Below, piece after piece: positions 8,610 through 18,395 of a DNA stretch of 64,000 nucleotides. Numbering within the stretch: position 1 is the first letter of the stretch; each line of letters begins with the position of its first letter. The DNA comes from Moritella sp. F3 (GTDB lineage Bacteria; Pseudomonadota; Gammaproteobacteria; Enterobacterales; Moritellaceae), in assembly GCF_015082335.1 (NCBI RefSeq), contig NZ_BLRL01000014.1, positions 62,001-126,000 on the forward strand, in the 5' to 3' direction. The position numbers and the translations under genes are program-made. The notes under the pieces were generated by a model. That model searched no databases. It was not told the DNA's origin and saw only the letters and a list, made by a program, of their open reading frames with translations.

Positions 8610-10421
8610 ATGGATACTATGATGAATAAAACAACTCAGAAAAAATATTTTAAAACCACACCCATTGCGCTTGCACTTATCGTTTCAGGCTATACCGCAG
8701 CACCACAAGCGATTGAATTTAACTGGGGTGAGGTAGAAGGTTCATTTAACTCGCAAATTACTGCAGGCTCAAGTTGGCGTGTTGAAGAGGCAGCAGCTAA
8801 AAATGTTGGTGTTGGTAACGGTGGCTTACCTGGAAATACGCCTACTGGCGATGACGGTAACTTAAACTATGATAAAGGTGATGCATTCACGCAAACTATT
8901 AAAGGTATTCATGACCTTGGTTTAACTTATGAAACAGAAGAAGGCACGACCTTTGGCGCCTTTGTACGTGGTAAATATTGGTACGATTACGCATTAGATC
9001 AAAATGATGTAAATCATGGTAATGCAACGAATGGTTATGTTGCCAATGAACCAATTAATGATGATGATTTTAATGATTTAACTAAATCAAAAGGCGTAGC
9101 GTTACTTGATGCTTACATCTTTACTGGATTTTATCTTGGCGATACAGCGGTTGATTTACGTATTGGTAAACAAGTCGTTAACTGGGGTGAGAGCTCATTC
9201 ATCCAAGGTGGTATTAATGCGGTTAACCCAGTTGATGCTGCCGCTTTCCGCCGCCCTGGTGCTGAAGTCAAAGAAGGTTTATTACCGGTAAACATGATTT
9301 TCGCTAATATAGGTTTAACGGATAATTTCAGTGTAGAAGCATTTTATCAATTGGAATTTGAACCTACAGTGATTGATAGCTGTGGTACTTATTTTTCTAC
9401 TGCCGATTATTTAGCTGAAGGCTGTGATAAATTAGTCGTCCAACCAGGGCCTTTGCCACCTGTAGTAGATAGAGAACTGTATGTCGGTGGTTATTACGCT
9501 GAACGTGGTACAGATGAAAATGCGTCAGATGATGGACAGTTTGGTGTGGCGTTTAAGTACTACGCTGAAAGTCTGAATGCAACTGAATTTGGTTTGTACT
9601 ATATGAATTATCATTCCCGTTTACCTTATGCTAGTGCTGAGGCGGGTCTTTATAATGATGTCGGCGGTGCGCCGTTCATTCCTGCCATAATCACTGGGGC
9701 TGCTGCTTATAATCCTAAGTATCACACGGTTTATCCAGAAGATATTCAGTTATTTGGTTTAAGCTTCAATACAACGGTCTCGGAATGGGCTGTTTCAGGT
9801 GAGGTAAGTCATCGTCTGGATATGCCACTACAAATTAATGGCGCAGATTTACTGGCAGCAGCATTAAGCGCCGATCCCGATTCACCATTAACACCTGGGT
9901 ATTCACAAGCAGCTGCAGGTGACACGGTTGATGGTTTTGAGCGTTTTGATTATACCCAATCGCAACTTACATTGATTAAATTCTTCGATAAAGCGCTTGG
10001 TACAGATCGTATTACTACTGTTGCTGAACTTGGTTATGGTCACGTATGGGATTTACCGGAAGGTGATGATGACATTAAATATGGTCGTGCAACTGTGTAT
10101 GGTACAAGCTTTACTACTGAAGATGATGGTTTCACTACCACAGACAGCGCTGGTTACCGCTTAGCGGTTAAAGCTGATTACCGTAACGTTTTCGCTGGTG
10201 TTGATTTAGCGCCATCAGTCGCTTGGTCACATGATGTATATGGTTACAGCCCTGAACCACAAGGTACGTTCCAAGAAGGTCGTACGGGTGTGAATCTAGC
10301 ATTGAAGGCTGATTATTTAAATATGTACTCTATGTCGGTAAGTTATACTCAGTTCGGTGGTGACTTTAACCCATTGTCTGATCGTGATTACGTATCTGCT
10401 GCCGTTGGTATTTCATTCTAA
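8610..10421 (+). CDS. DUF1302 family outer-membrane beta-barrel protein
   Basis: A 603-residue exported protein. The N-terminus is a Sec signal (positive start, hydrophobic IALALIVSGY, cleavage near AAPQA). The mature part shows alternating aromatic and polar strands and ends in a terminal Phe after AAVGISF, as in outer-membrane barrels. DUF1302 members are typically encoded beside DUF1329 proteins, as here (gap 77 bases), and often near an MMPL-type RND exporter, which is missing here. The substrate is unknown; lipid- or sterol-like molecules have been suggested for such loci. AGG lies just before the ATG; a second ATG four codons downstream is a possible alternative. Confidence 0.82.
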   Translation: MDTMMNKTTQKKYFKTTPIALALIVSGYTAAPQAIEFNWGEVEGSFNSQITAGSSWRVEEAAAKNVGVGNGGLPGNTPTGDDGNLNYDKGDAFTQTIKGIHDLGLTYETEEGTTFGAFVRGKYWYDYALDQNDVNHGNATNGYVANEPINDDDFNDLTKSKGVALLDAYIFTGFYLGDTAVDLRIGKQVVNWGESSFIQGGINAVNPVDAAAFRRPGAEVKEGLLPVNMIFANIGLTDNFSVEAFYQLEFEPTVIDSCGTYFSTADYLAEGCDKLVVQPGPLPPVVDRELYVGGYYAERGTDENASDDGQFGVAFKYYAESLNATEFGLYYMNYHSRLPYASAEAGLYNDVGGAPFIPAIITGAAAYNPKYHTVYPEDIQLFGLSFNTTVSEWAVSGEVSHRLDMPLQINGADLLAAALSADPDSPLTPGYSQAAAGDTVDGFERFDYTQSQLTLIKFFDKALGTDRITTVAELGYGHVWDLPEGDDDIKYGRATVYGTSFTTEDDGFTTTDSAGYRLAVKADYRNVFAGVDLAPSVAWSHDVYGYSPEPQGTFQEGRTGVNLALKADYLNMYSMSVSYTQFGGDFNPLSDRDYVSAAVGISF

Positions 10422-10498
10422 TCATGAGAATCAGCACTAAGTTGTCAGATGATTAATACGGATATAACGAATAGAAGTTTTAGAAAAGGATTTTAATT

Positions 10499-11875
10499 AT
10501 GAAAGTGTTCAATAAAGCATACAGTGTAGCAGCCATTTCTGTGGCAATGGCATTCTCGGCGTCAACATTGGCGAAAGTCAGTGAAGCAGATGCGGCTAAG
10601 TTAGGTAAAGAATTAACCCCCGTCGGTGCTGTTACTGCAGGTAATGCTGATGGAAGTATTCCTGCATGGACAGGCGGTATTACTAATGCCATTCTTGGCA
10701 CTGATTTTGGTAAAAACGATCGAGTAACTAACCCATTTTCTGAAGACAAACCACAGTTTGTCATTACATCTGCCAATGTTGATAAGTATAAAGATAATTT
10801 AACACCTGGTCAGTTAGCGATGTTTAAGAAATATCCTGATACTTACACTATGCCTGTTTATGAAACACGACGTAGTTTCGCGCAATCAGATGATATTTAT
10901 GACACGATTAAAGGCAATGCGCTTAATGCCACGTTAGCAGATGGCGGTAATGGTCTAAATGATTTTAATATTACGATCCCATTCCCGATTCCTGAAAACG
11001 GCTTAGAAGTTATCTGGAACCATATAACTCGTTACCGTGGTGGTCATGCTGAGCGTGTTATCACGACTATTCCAGTACAGCGTAATGGTGCGTATACGGC
11101 AGTTAAAGTAGAAGATAAATTTTATATCCCTGAAGCCCTAAAGGGTGGTCGTGATGCCAAGAAAGATGACAATATCTTGTTCTATTACATGCAGCGTATT
11201 ATTGCTCCTGCACGTTTAACAGGGACGATTGCTTTAGTCCACGAAACGGTTGATCAGGTAAAAGAGCCACGTAAAGCTTGGATCTATAATTCAGGTCAAC
11301 GTCGTGTTCGTCGTGCGCCTAACGTATCTTATGATGGTGAAGGTATTGGCGTAGAGGGGTCACGTACGTCTGATAACTACGATATGTACAATGGTGCACC
11401 TGACCGTTATGAGTGGACTCTTGTAGGTAAAAAAGAGCTCTATATTCCATATAACTCGTATAACCTTTCTTCTACAGATCTTGAATATAAAGACATTGTG
11501 AAGCCGGGTCATATTAATCAAGAATACACCCGTTATGAAAAACACCGCGTATGGGAAGTTCAAGCAAAAGTTAAAGATGGTCAACGCCATGTTTATGCAC
11601 AGCGCAACTTCTTTATTGATGAAGATAGCTGGCAAGCAGGCGTTATCGATCACTATGACGCACGTGGCAACCTATGGCGCGTAGCTGAGGCTCATTCCGT
11701 TCAATATTATAATGCAGATGTGAACTGGTTTGCGGCTGAAACCTTGTATGACGTGATTGCGGGTCGTTACTTAGTGACGGGTCTGAATAACGAAGAACGT
11801 AAAGGTATTCAGTTTGATGTGAAAGCGAAGCGTAAAGATTTCTCGACGTCAGCATTGAAACGTATGGGTCGTTAA
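10499..11875 (+). CDS. DUF1329 family exported protein (LolB-like fold)
   Basis: A 458-residue secreted protein with a clear Sec signal (AISVAMAFSAS, cleavage near TLAKV). There is no lipobox, so it is probably periplasmic. The mature start DAAKLGKELTPVGA, followed by GSIPAWTGG, is the standard opening of DUF1329, whose members are predicted to have an outer-membrane lipoprotein-sorting (LolA/LolB-like) fold. It is the second gene of the DUF1302-DUF1329 unit and is followed by a strong terminator, so the operon is just these two genes. A role in carrying a hydrophobic ligand to or from the barrel partner is inference. Confidence 0.82.
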   Translation: MKVFNKAYSVAAISVAMAFSASTLAKVSEADAAKLGKELTPVGAVTAGNADGSIPAWTGGITNAILGTDFGKNDRVTNPFSEDKPQFVITSANVDKYKDNLTPGQLAMFKKYPDTYTMPVYETRRSFAQSDDIYDTIKGNALNATLADGGNGLNDFNITIPFPIPENGLEVIWNHITRYRGGHAERVITTIPVQRNGAYTAVKVEDKFYIPEALKGGRDAKKDDNILFYYMQRIIAPARLTGTIALVHETVDQVKEPRKAWIYNSGQRRVRRAPNVSYDGEGIGVEGSRTSDNYDMYNGAPDRYEWTLVGKKELYIPYNSYNLSSTDLEYKDIVKPGHINQEYTRYEKHRVWEVQAKVKDGQRHVYAQRNFFIDEDSWQAGVIDHYDARGNLWRVAEAHSVQYYNADVNWFAAETLYDVIAGRYLVTGLNNEERKGIQFDVKAKRKDFSTSALKRMGR

Positions 11876-11899
11876 TTTTTAAAACGTAGCAAATGTGAG

Positions 11900-11942
11900 C
11901 GAGATATTGATACTTAAATTAGGTATTAATATCTCGTTTTTT
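11900..11942 (+). terminator. Rho-independent terminator after the DUF1302/DUF1329 operon
   Basis: A 14-bp stem with one G-U pair (11900-11913 with 11922-11935), a short AT-rich loop and T6 directly after. It starts 25 bases past the DUF1329 stop. It is also close to the end of the convergent gene at 11958. Confidence 0.88.
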
Positions 11943-11957
11943 GCTTTAAACGGTTTA

Positions 11958-12485
11958 CTATCGTGTTTGCCGACACATATCAAATGCAGTATTAAACTTT
12001 GTCGTCATATTTTGAAATGAGATAATAGTTGTTAGTTCTACGATTTCGTCATCATTGTAATAGCACCGTAGTTGGTCCACATGCCTGTCAGTCACATGCT
12101 GACCTGTGTCTGTTACTGCATCAGTATAGGCGAGAACGGCACATTCTTTAGGCTTGAAGTCACTGCAATTCTTCCAATCCATTAGCTTATCTTTATCAAG
12201 TCTGTTTTTTAGGCTCCGTAATATTTTAGAGTCATGCTCTATGGTGAATTCACACTGATTTAATTGCGCAACACGTACGCTCATTAAGGCATGTATGTAA
12301 GGTTCAATAGGTGAGGTTTTCCTATTGATCGTTTTGTATAATAACAACGTCGCGGTGAATAACTTTGGTCGACGGCCTAATATTTGTGCTGGTTTTAAGA
12401 TTTTATTTTGCTGTTTCGCGAGTAGCCATAGAAATGGACGTATAAACCATGAATATTGGTTTGATTGTAACTTAGGGATGCGCAT
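11958..12485 (-). CDS. Carboxymuconolactone-decarboxylase-like (AhpD-fold) protein with degenerate active site
   Basis: A 175-residue protein resembling the CMD/AhpD all-helical family: YIHALMSVRVAQLNQC aligns with the core helix before the redox motif. Where the family normally has CxxCxxxH, this protein reads CEFTIEHD. The second cysteine is Thr, and His sits one position early with Asp in its place. A peroxidase-type thiol cycle is therefore unlikely. It is divergent from the MerR-type regulator at 12630, which may control it. A ligand-binding or lyase role is possible. Family confidence is moderate. Confidence 0.62.
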   Translation of the reverse strand: MRIPKLQSNQYSWFIRPFLWLLAKQQNKILKPAQILGRRPKLFTATLLLYKTINRKTSPIEPYIHALMSVRVAQLNQCEFTIEHDSKILRSLKNRLDKDKLMDWKNCSDFKPKECAVLAYTDAVTDTGQHVTDRHVDQLRCYYNDDEIVELTTIISFQNMTTKFNTAFDMCRQTR

Positions 12486-12629
12486 AACTAACCTCTACAG
12501 CCTTGCTGTATTCAATTCGTTTGACGAGAACTGCAACACTAATTATGGTTTAAATTAAGCAATAGACTAAATTTGTGGTAAATTATTCGTTGTTAAGCAA
12601 AGCGCTGTTTTAAATAAGGGTTAAATTAA

Positions 12630-13073
12630 ATGACGACGTATTATACCGCGGCAGATCTTGCTGAAGAATTTTCGATCACGCGGCGCGCTATCCGTTTTTA
12701 TGAGACGAAAGGTTTGTTACAGTCTGAACGTCGTGGCCGGTTTATGTATTATGATTACCGTCAACGCGCCCGTTTAATTATTATTTTACGCAGTAAGCGT
12801 TTAGGCATTAGTTTGGAGTCTGCGAAGCATTATTTAGCCTTGTATGATGATAAACCTGATAGCCCACCTCGCATGCTCTACATGTTACATCAGAGCCGTA
12901 CAAGACTAGATGAACTGCGTGAGCAGCAATTGGCACTGCAAGAAAGTATCGCAGAACTTGAAACGCTGGAAAAAATTGCTATGAAGGATTTAACTGCCTG
13001 TGATATTGATATCGAATCGAGTTATCAAGATTACCTTGATGGATTAACTGAAACGACAGAGCTGAACCCATAA
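12630..13073 (+). CDS. MerR family transcriptional regulator
   Basis: A 147-residue regulator with an N-terminal winged helix: YTAADLAEEF, then SITRRAIRFYETKGLL, the standard MerR recognition region. A long dimerisation helix follows (about 80-120, rich in Leu, Glu and Gln). There is no C-terminal metal-binding cysteine pattern; a single Cys lies near the end, so it is probably not a metal sensor. It is divergent from the CMD-like gene with about 145 bases between them. Related small MerR proteins control acyl-CoA catabolism in gammaproteobacteria (LiuR-like), but that link is only a suggestion. Confidence 0.83.
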   Translation: MTTYYTAADLAEEFSITRRAIRFYETKGLLQSERRGRFMYYDYRQRARLIIILRSKRLGISLESAKHYLALYDDKPDSPPRMLYMLHQSRTRLDELREQQLALQESIAELETLEKIAMKDLTACDIDIESSYQDYLDGLTETTELNP

Positions 13074-13113
13074 GGTTACAGCTTTATTTATCGCTTGATT
13101 ATGGCTTTTGAAG

Positions 13114-13656
13114 TTATGTCTTGTGGCAGTAACGCATGATGAAAGTAGTGATGACATTGATGTCGTTCAAATCTAAATAAGTTAAGCCTTTATCCAATAA
13201 TTCTTTTTTCTCAATCGCTGCATCGGTAGCGATTGCGATAATGTGTTGGTCGTCAACAGCCAGTAATGGTTTGCCTAAGCTCGGGCGATGTAGTTCTATT
13301 TTAGCAAATGCCTCATGTCGAAATCCCTCAACTAACACCAAATCCAATTCATCAGTGTTTAACCACTTAAGCTGTGTGATTAATTGCGGTTCGGCTGGTT
13401 CATCTTGTTCTGAAAATAAAATAGTGCGATGGGGGGACGCTAAGACCATTTGGCAAGCACCTGCTTTACGTAGTTTATAACTGTCTTTGTTCGGGTTATC
13501 CATTTCGATATCATGATGACTGTGTTTCACCATACCGATACGTAAACCACGCTCAGTTAATTTTGGCAGTAGTTGGGTAATTAAGGTTGTTTTACCTGTG
13601 CCACTGAATGCGGCGAAGCCAAGTAAGGGAATAGGGAAGTGTGCTAAAGAAGTCAT
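13114..13656 (-). CDS. mobB: Molybdopterin-guanine dinucleotide biosynthesis adapter MobB
   Basis: A GTP-binding helper of MobA in forming the bis-MGD form of the molybdenum cofactor. The P-loop GTGKTT lies near residue 20 within GFAAFSGTGKTTL. MVKHSHHDIEMD and KDSYKLRKAGA are the conserved MobB segments that follow, and DLVLVEGFRHE supplies the Walker B-like motif. Length (180 aa) is normal. mobA is not adjacent; the other molybdenum gene in the window, mog, is 20 kb away. The gene is convergent with the MerR regulator. Confidence 0.92.
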   Translation of the reverse strand: MTSLAHFPIPLLGFAAFSGTGKTTLITQLLPKLTERGLRIGMVKHSHHDIEMDNPNKDSYKLRKAGACQMVLASPHRTILFSEQDEPAEPQLITQLKWLNTDELDLVLVEGFRHEAFAKIELHRPSLGKPLLAVDDQHIIAIATDAAIEKKELLDKGLTYLDLNDINVITTFIMRYCHKT

Positions 13657-13734
13657 GATGAGTACTCAATTACAGGATGAAGGGGGCTAAAACTAACTAG
13701 GCGTTTAATATACCTTTTAACTTAAGTTATGGGT

Positions 13735-13760
13735 AAAAAAAAGGTCGCATAAGCGACCTC
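13735..13760 (-). terminator. Rho-independent terminator of the RND efflux operon
   Basis: Read on the minus strand, a 7-bp GC-rich stem (13753-13759 with 13742-13748) with a TTAT loop is followed by a run of eight T. It lies about 75 bases beyond the RND permease stop. Confidence 0.85.
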
Positions 13761-13833
13761 TTTACATCAATTCTAACCAGATATTGATTTAGAACTAACT
13801 ATGGCATGTATTACTGCCGTTTATATGCAGGAA

Positions 13834-16800
13834 TTAACTTGCTGGTTTTTCAGCAGCTGCAAATTTTGCACATTCAATCGCATGTTGTTTATCACTTTCT
13901 TCTAGCTCTTCGTCTTCAACGAAAATCGGTAATGGTTTATGTTCAGTCGCAAGGAATGAATAAATTACCGGTAAGATGAATAGTGTAAACAGTGTACCAA
14001 TAGCAAGACCAGATACGATTACTAGACCAATACTAAAGCGCTGTTCAGCACCTGCACCAGTGGCATACATTAACGGGATAAGACCCGCAATCATTGCCGC
14101 TGTTGTCATTAGAATTGGACGTAAACGTACTTTAGCTGCTTCAATTACCGCTTCTGTACGGCTCTTACCGTGATGTAACTGTTCTTCTTTTGCTACTTCA
14201 CAAATCAAGATACCGTGCTTAGTAATCAAACCGACGAGGGTAATCAAACCAACCTGAGAATAAATATTCATGGTTGATAAACCCCAAGCCAGTGATATTA
14301 ACGCACCAGATACAGCAAGTGGTACAGATACCATAATAACTAAAGGATCACGTGCAGATTCAAACTGAATAGCCAGTACAAGGTAAATGATTGCCAATGC
14401 CAGCGCAAAGGTCATATACAAAGCACTACCTTCAGTTACAAACTGACGAGATTCACCCATAAAGTCATAACGATAACCTTTTGGAAGCATTGATGATGCT
14501 GTATTTTCGAACCATGAAATTGCATCACCCATCGCTACACCTGGACTAGGTACTGCACCAATCGTTGCAGAGTTAAGTTGGTTGAAGTGAGGAAGTGAAC
14601 GCGGTTCAGCAACTACATCAATAGTAATCAAGCTGCCTAACGGTACTGCGTTGCCATCAGCTGCACGTACGTAGTAGCTATTCATTGATTCAGGATTCAA
14701 ACGGTATTTACGTTCAACTTGAGGAATTACCTCGTAAGAACGGCCATTTAAATCAATACGGTTAACGTAACCATCAGACATCATCGTACTAAGTGTAATA
14801 CCAATGTCTTGCATGGTAATACCGTAAGCACCGGCTTTGTCTTTATCAATGTTAATCTTCATCGTTGCAGAGTCGTAGTTAAGATCTAAATCCGAATACA
14901 CAAATAATGAGTTAGATTGTACTTCTGTTAATATGTCACTCGCTACCTGGAATAGACTTTCAAAACTATTCGGTGTCGTAATCACAAATTGTACAGGTAA
15001 GCCAGAACCAGCACCTGGTAATTCAGGCATTTGGAAAGCAATAACTGACATGCCTGGTACATCTTTAACAAGCCCAGTAATACGATCAACAACTTCGCCT
15101 TGACTTGCTTCACGTTCACTCCAAGGAACCATAGACGCAATACCAAATGCTTGGTTTGAGCTAGGTACACCAGAGAAGATCTGAGCGTAGGCAATTTCAG
15201 GCTGTTCGTTTAGCTTAGCGTTAACTTCACCCATTGAGTTTTCAATGTAATCCAAGTTAGCATTTGATGGTGCAGTACCCATCATCATCAATACACCTTT
15301 ATCTTCTGACGGTGCAAGTTCGCTTGGAATAAATTTGAACAGGAATGGCATAGCTGCAAATACGATAACAGCAAATGCAATCATAACCGGACGTTTGTGC
15401 ATTACTGCACTGATCATTCTTTCATAACCGTTAGTCATACGATCAAGGAAAGCATGAACAATTTGTTCAAATTTGCTTGGCTTCGCATTGGCTAATAAGA
15501 TTTTAGAACACATCATCGGAGACAATGTTAGTGCTAAAATACCAGAAATGAATACCGCACCAGCAAGGGTAAGCGCGAATTCTTTAAATAACGCACCCGT
15601 GATACCACCCATTAACGCAATCGGTGCATATACCGCACCCAGTGTTAATGTCATCGCAATAACAGGTACCGCAATTTCACGCGTACCAATCACGGCGGCT
15701 CGGAAAGGGGACTCTCCGAGTTTGATGTGCCGGTCAATATTTTCTAATACAACAATCGCGTCATCTACTACCAGACCAATCGCCAGTACCATCGCCAGCA
15801 ATGTCATTAAGTTCCATGAGAAACCAAACATCTGCATGACCATTGCAACACCGATCAAAGACAGTGGGATTGTCACGATTGGAATGATAACGGCGCGCAG
15901 TGAACCAAGGAATAAGGTAATTACTACGATAACGATAAGCGCTGCTTCGATAATCGTTTTAATTACTTCTTTGATTGATTCATTGATCGCAACTGTTGAG
16001 TCATACATCACGTTCATGTGGATGTTTGTCGGTAAGTTACGTTCTAGTTCCGGTAATAATGCTAATACGTCAGCAGCAATGTTAATTGGATTTGCTGTTG
16101 GTGCGGCATTAACGGCAGCAACAACGGCTTCTTTACCATTTGCTGATGCGCGATAAACGTCATGGCTCTTCTCTAAAGAAACTTTTGCAATGTCACTTAA
16201 GCGAATAACCTGACCTTTATCTGTTGATACAACAAGACGTTCTAGATCTTCAACACTACCTACTTGGGTATCGGCATTACCATTGTAAAGCACGAATTCA
16301 CCAATCGCTTGACCTGTTGCAGACTGATAGTTGTTACTATTCAGTACACCCATGATTTCGGTTGCGGTAAGGTCATAAGCTGCCATTTTTAATGGGTCTA
16401 ACCAAACACGTAGTGCGTATTTAATACCACCGTACATGTCTACTTTAGAAACACCATTAATGGTGAACAGCTGTGGGTTGATTACACGATCAAGATAATC
16501 AGTTACCTGACTAGAAGAGAGTTCATCACTGCTAAAGGCAATATACATTACCGCCGTTGTTGAACCCGTAGACATCGTCACCGTTGGGTCCTCTGCTTCT
16601 TTTGGCAGTTGCGAACGAACAGAGTTCGTTTTGGCCAAAATATCAGAGAGGGCAGCATTCGGGTCGGTATTTAGTTTCATCGTAATGGTAATTGTTGAAC
16701 TACCTAATACACTTGATGATGTCATAAAGTCGATATTATCGGCTTGGGCTACCGCTTGCTCTAAGGGCTGGGTAATAAAGCCCTGGATCAAATCGGCGCT

Positions 16801-16962
16801 GGCACCATAGTAGCCAGTTGTTACGGTAACAACCGTATTGGTCATGTCTGGGTATTCTCGAACCTGCATTTTGAAAATTGCTTGAACACCAAGCAACGCA
16901 ATCAAAAAGCTGATAGATACCGCTAGAACAGGACGCTTGATAAAAATATCAGTAAAGCGCAT
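13834..16962 (-). CDS. RND efflux transporter permease subunit (HAE-1 family)
   Basis: A proton-driven inner-membrane pump subunit of an AcrB/VexH-type tripartite exporter. The 1042 residues include the usual 12 membrane helices and two large periplasmic loops. The starting FIKRPVLA and REYPDM segments are family standard. The paired Asp of helix 4 in GLVVDDAIVVLEN are the proton-relay residues, and GLITKHGILI is the later conserved segment. GGAGG stands 5 bases before the ATG. It follows the adaptor gene by 11 bases, forming a two-gene operon. No outer-membrane channel gene is present, so it likely uses a TolC encoded elsewhere. Substrates are unknown. Confidence 0.92.
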   Translation of the reverse strand: MRFTDIFIKRPVLAVSISFLIALLGVQAIFKMQVREYPDMTNTVVTVTTGYYGASADLIQGFITQPLEQAVAQADNIDFMTSSSVLGSSTITITMKLNTDPNAALSDILAKTNSVRSQLPKEAEDPTVTMSTGSTTAVMYIAFSSDELSSSQVTDYLDRVINPQLFTINGVSKVDMYGGIKYALRVWLDPLKMAAYDLTATEIMGVLNSNNYQSATGQAIGEFVLYNGNADTQVGSVEDLERLVVSTDKGQVIRLSDIAKVSLEKSHDVYRASANGKEAVVAAVNAAPTANPINIAADVLALLPELERNLPTNIHMNVMYDSTVAINESIKEVIKTIIEAALIVIVVITLFLGSLRAVIIPIVTIPLSLIGVAMVMQMFGFSWNLMTLLAMVLAIGLVVDDAIVVLENIDRHIKLGESPFRAAVIGTREIAVPVIAMTLTLGAVYAPIALMGGITGALFKEFALTLAGAVFISGILALTLSPMMCSKILLANAKPSKFEQIVHAFLDRMTNGYERMISAVMHKRPVMIAFAVIVFAAMPFLFKFIPSELAPSEDKGVLMMMGTAPSNANLDYIENSMGEVNAKLNEQPEIAYAQIFSGVPSSNQAFGIASMVPWSEREASQGEVVDRITGLVKDVPGMSVIAFQMPELPGAGSGLPVQFVITTPNSFESLFQVASDILTEVQSNSLFVYSDLDLNYDSATMKINIDKDKAGAYGITMQDIGITLSTMMSDGYVNRIDLNGRSYEVIPQVERKYRLNPESMNSYYVRAADGNAVPLGSLITIDVVAEPRSLPHFNQLNSATIGAVPSPGVAMGDAISWFENTASSMLPKGYRYDFMGESRQFVTEGSALYMTFALALAIIYLVLAIQFESARDPLVIMVSVPLAVSGALISLAWGLSTMNIYSQVGLITLVGLITKHGILICEVAKEEQLHHGKSRTEAVIEAAKVRLRPILMTTAAMIAGLIPLMYATGAGAEQRFSIGLVIVSGLAIGTLFTLFILPVIYSFLATEHKPLPIFVEDEELEESDKQHAIECAKFAAAEKPAS

Positions 16963-16973
16963 GTATCCTCCGA

Positions 16974-18083
16974 TTAAAGCATTGGTGTTTCAGCTGGTAC
17001 TTTCAATGTATCGTTTTCAATAACACGCACTTTCGCGTTATTACTTAAACGTACTTGACCTGATGTGACAATTTTATCACCAGCTTTAACGCCTTCCAAT
17101 ACATGAGCGATAGCATCAATACGTTCGCCAACTTTGACAACCGATTGTGTTACACGTAAATCACCATTGTCGTCTTCGTTAACGATGTAAACATTGTCAC
17201 CGTAAAGCGTAAACGTAATTGCAGTTTGTGGCACTGTAATTTGTTTTTCAACGGTAGGCAAAATTACATTCGCACGTGCAAACATACCTGAACGAAGTTG
17301 TGAATCGTTATTTGGAATATCTGCTTGGATTTGGATTAAACCACTTTGGAAGTTTACCGCAGGTTCAATAGCACTAATTGTACCGCTGAAGGCTGTTTCA
17401 GGATAAGCATCAACAAAAATTTCAACAACTTGACCTAAGTAAACTTTTGAAATTTGAGTTTGTGGCACTGTGAATCGAAGACGCATAACACTGGTATCTT
17501 CTAAACGAACAATTGATGTACCAACAGATAAAAACTCACCTAAAAATACATTACGTAAACCAACTTCACCGTCGAATGGTGCTGTAATTTGGCGACGTTC
17601 AATCACTGCTTTTTGACTTTCAATATCAGCAAGCAATGAAGAATATGCAGCTTCAGATTCGTCTAATGCTTCTTTTGATACTGCATTTTTCTTATAAAGT
17701 GCTTCGTAGCGTAAGAATTTAGATTTAGCCGCGTTCAGTTTTGCTTGTGAGCTTTTTAGGTTTGCTCTTTCTACGCGAGAGTCAAGATTAACGAGTAATT
17801 GACCTTTGGTTACTTTCGTACCAGAGTCAAATGAGATGCGATCGATTTTACCTGCAATTTCGTTAGAAATTTCTACACCTTGGTTAGGTTCGATAAAACC
17901 AATAGCTTGAATAGTTGGGATCCAATCTGATGTCTTAATATCGACAACAGTTACTGGAAACTCAGGTTCAGGTCTATTGGCCATAAATTCTGCAATCTTT
18001 TGCTGTTTAAAAAGATTAAAACCAATCACACTGCCAAACAAGGCGAGTGCGATTAGTAACATGGCTAAGGTCCACTTTTTCAT
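16974..18083 (-). CDS. RND efflux periplasmic adaptor (membrane fusion protein)
   Basis: A 369-residue HlyD/AcrA-type adaptor bridging the RND permease and an outer-membrane channel. One N-terminal hydrophobic anchor (MLLIALALFGSVIG) has no lipobox, so the protein is membrane-anchored rather than a lipoprotein. The lipoyl halves follow (around GFIEPNQGVEISNEIAGK and ITAPFDGEVG), flanking an alpha-hairpin coiled coil (about 100-160); beta-barrel and membrane-proximal domains complete it. It is first in the operon, and CGGAG lies about 11 bases before the ATG. No TetR or LysR repressor adjoins it, unlike many such pumps. Confidence 0.9.
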   Translation of the reverse strand: MKKWTLAMLLIALALFGSVIGFNLFKQQKIAEFMANRPEPEFPVTVVDIKTSDWIPTIQAIGFIEPNQGVEISNEIAGKIDRISFDSGTKVTKGQLLVNLDSRVERANLKSSQAKLNAAKSKFLRYEALYKKNAVSKEALDESEAAYSSLLADIESQKAVIERRQITAPFDGEVGLRNVFLGEFLSVGTSIVRLEDTSVMRLRFTVPQTQISKVYLGQVVEIFVDAYPETAFSGTISAIEPAVNFQSGLIQIQADIPNNDSQLRSGMFARANVILPTVEKQITVPQTAITFTLYGDNVYIVNEDDNGDLRVTQSVVKVGERIDAIAHVLEGVKAGDKIVTSGQVRLSNNAKVRVIENDTLKVPAETPML

Positions 18084-18395
18084 GACTAGATTAACTCCGG
18101 GGTGTTATACATATGTTATAAGTTCTGATATGAAACTGAGCTTTTCCATGCTGTATCGTTAAAGATGACTTTCGCTGAAAGCTCGTTCAGAGATGTGTTT
18201 GTTATACCTATTTTAGATGTTAACTAAACTCAATCAAGCATTTTGTCCATTAAAATAGTTTATTTACGTATATTTACCAAATAGGTAGTTTTACTAGTAT
18301 TTTTGTTGACAACGGCGTTGAGATCGTGACAGCCAACTGGTCTAATTTTAGTCTTTTAAGGCTGTTTTTAGCACTTTATTTTTAGAGTTAATATT
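18084..18395. other. Intergenic region between the RND adaptor and radD
   Basis: About 310 bases of AT-rich DNA with no credible coding frame. It holds the promoter of the RND operon near its left edge. No strong terminator for radD is visible, only T-rich stretches around 18350-18385. Confidence 0.5.

Noticed and set aside
12325..12558. Plus-strand 77-codon frame overlapping the CMD-like gene start
   Set aside because: Antisense shadow with no ribosome site; the minus-strand gene has family similarity.
15473..16156. Long open frame (227 codons) on the plus strand
   Set aside because: It lies wholly inside the RND permease gene on the opposite strand, has no ribosome site and has the composition of an antisense shadow.
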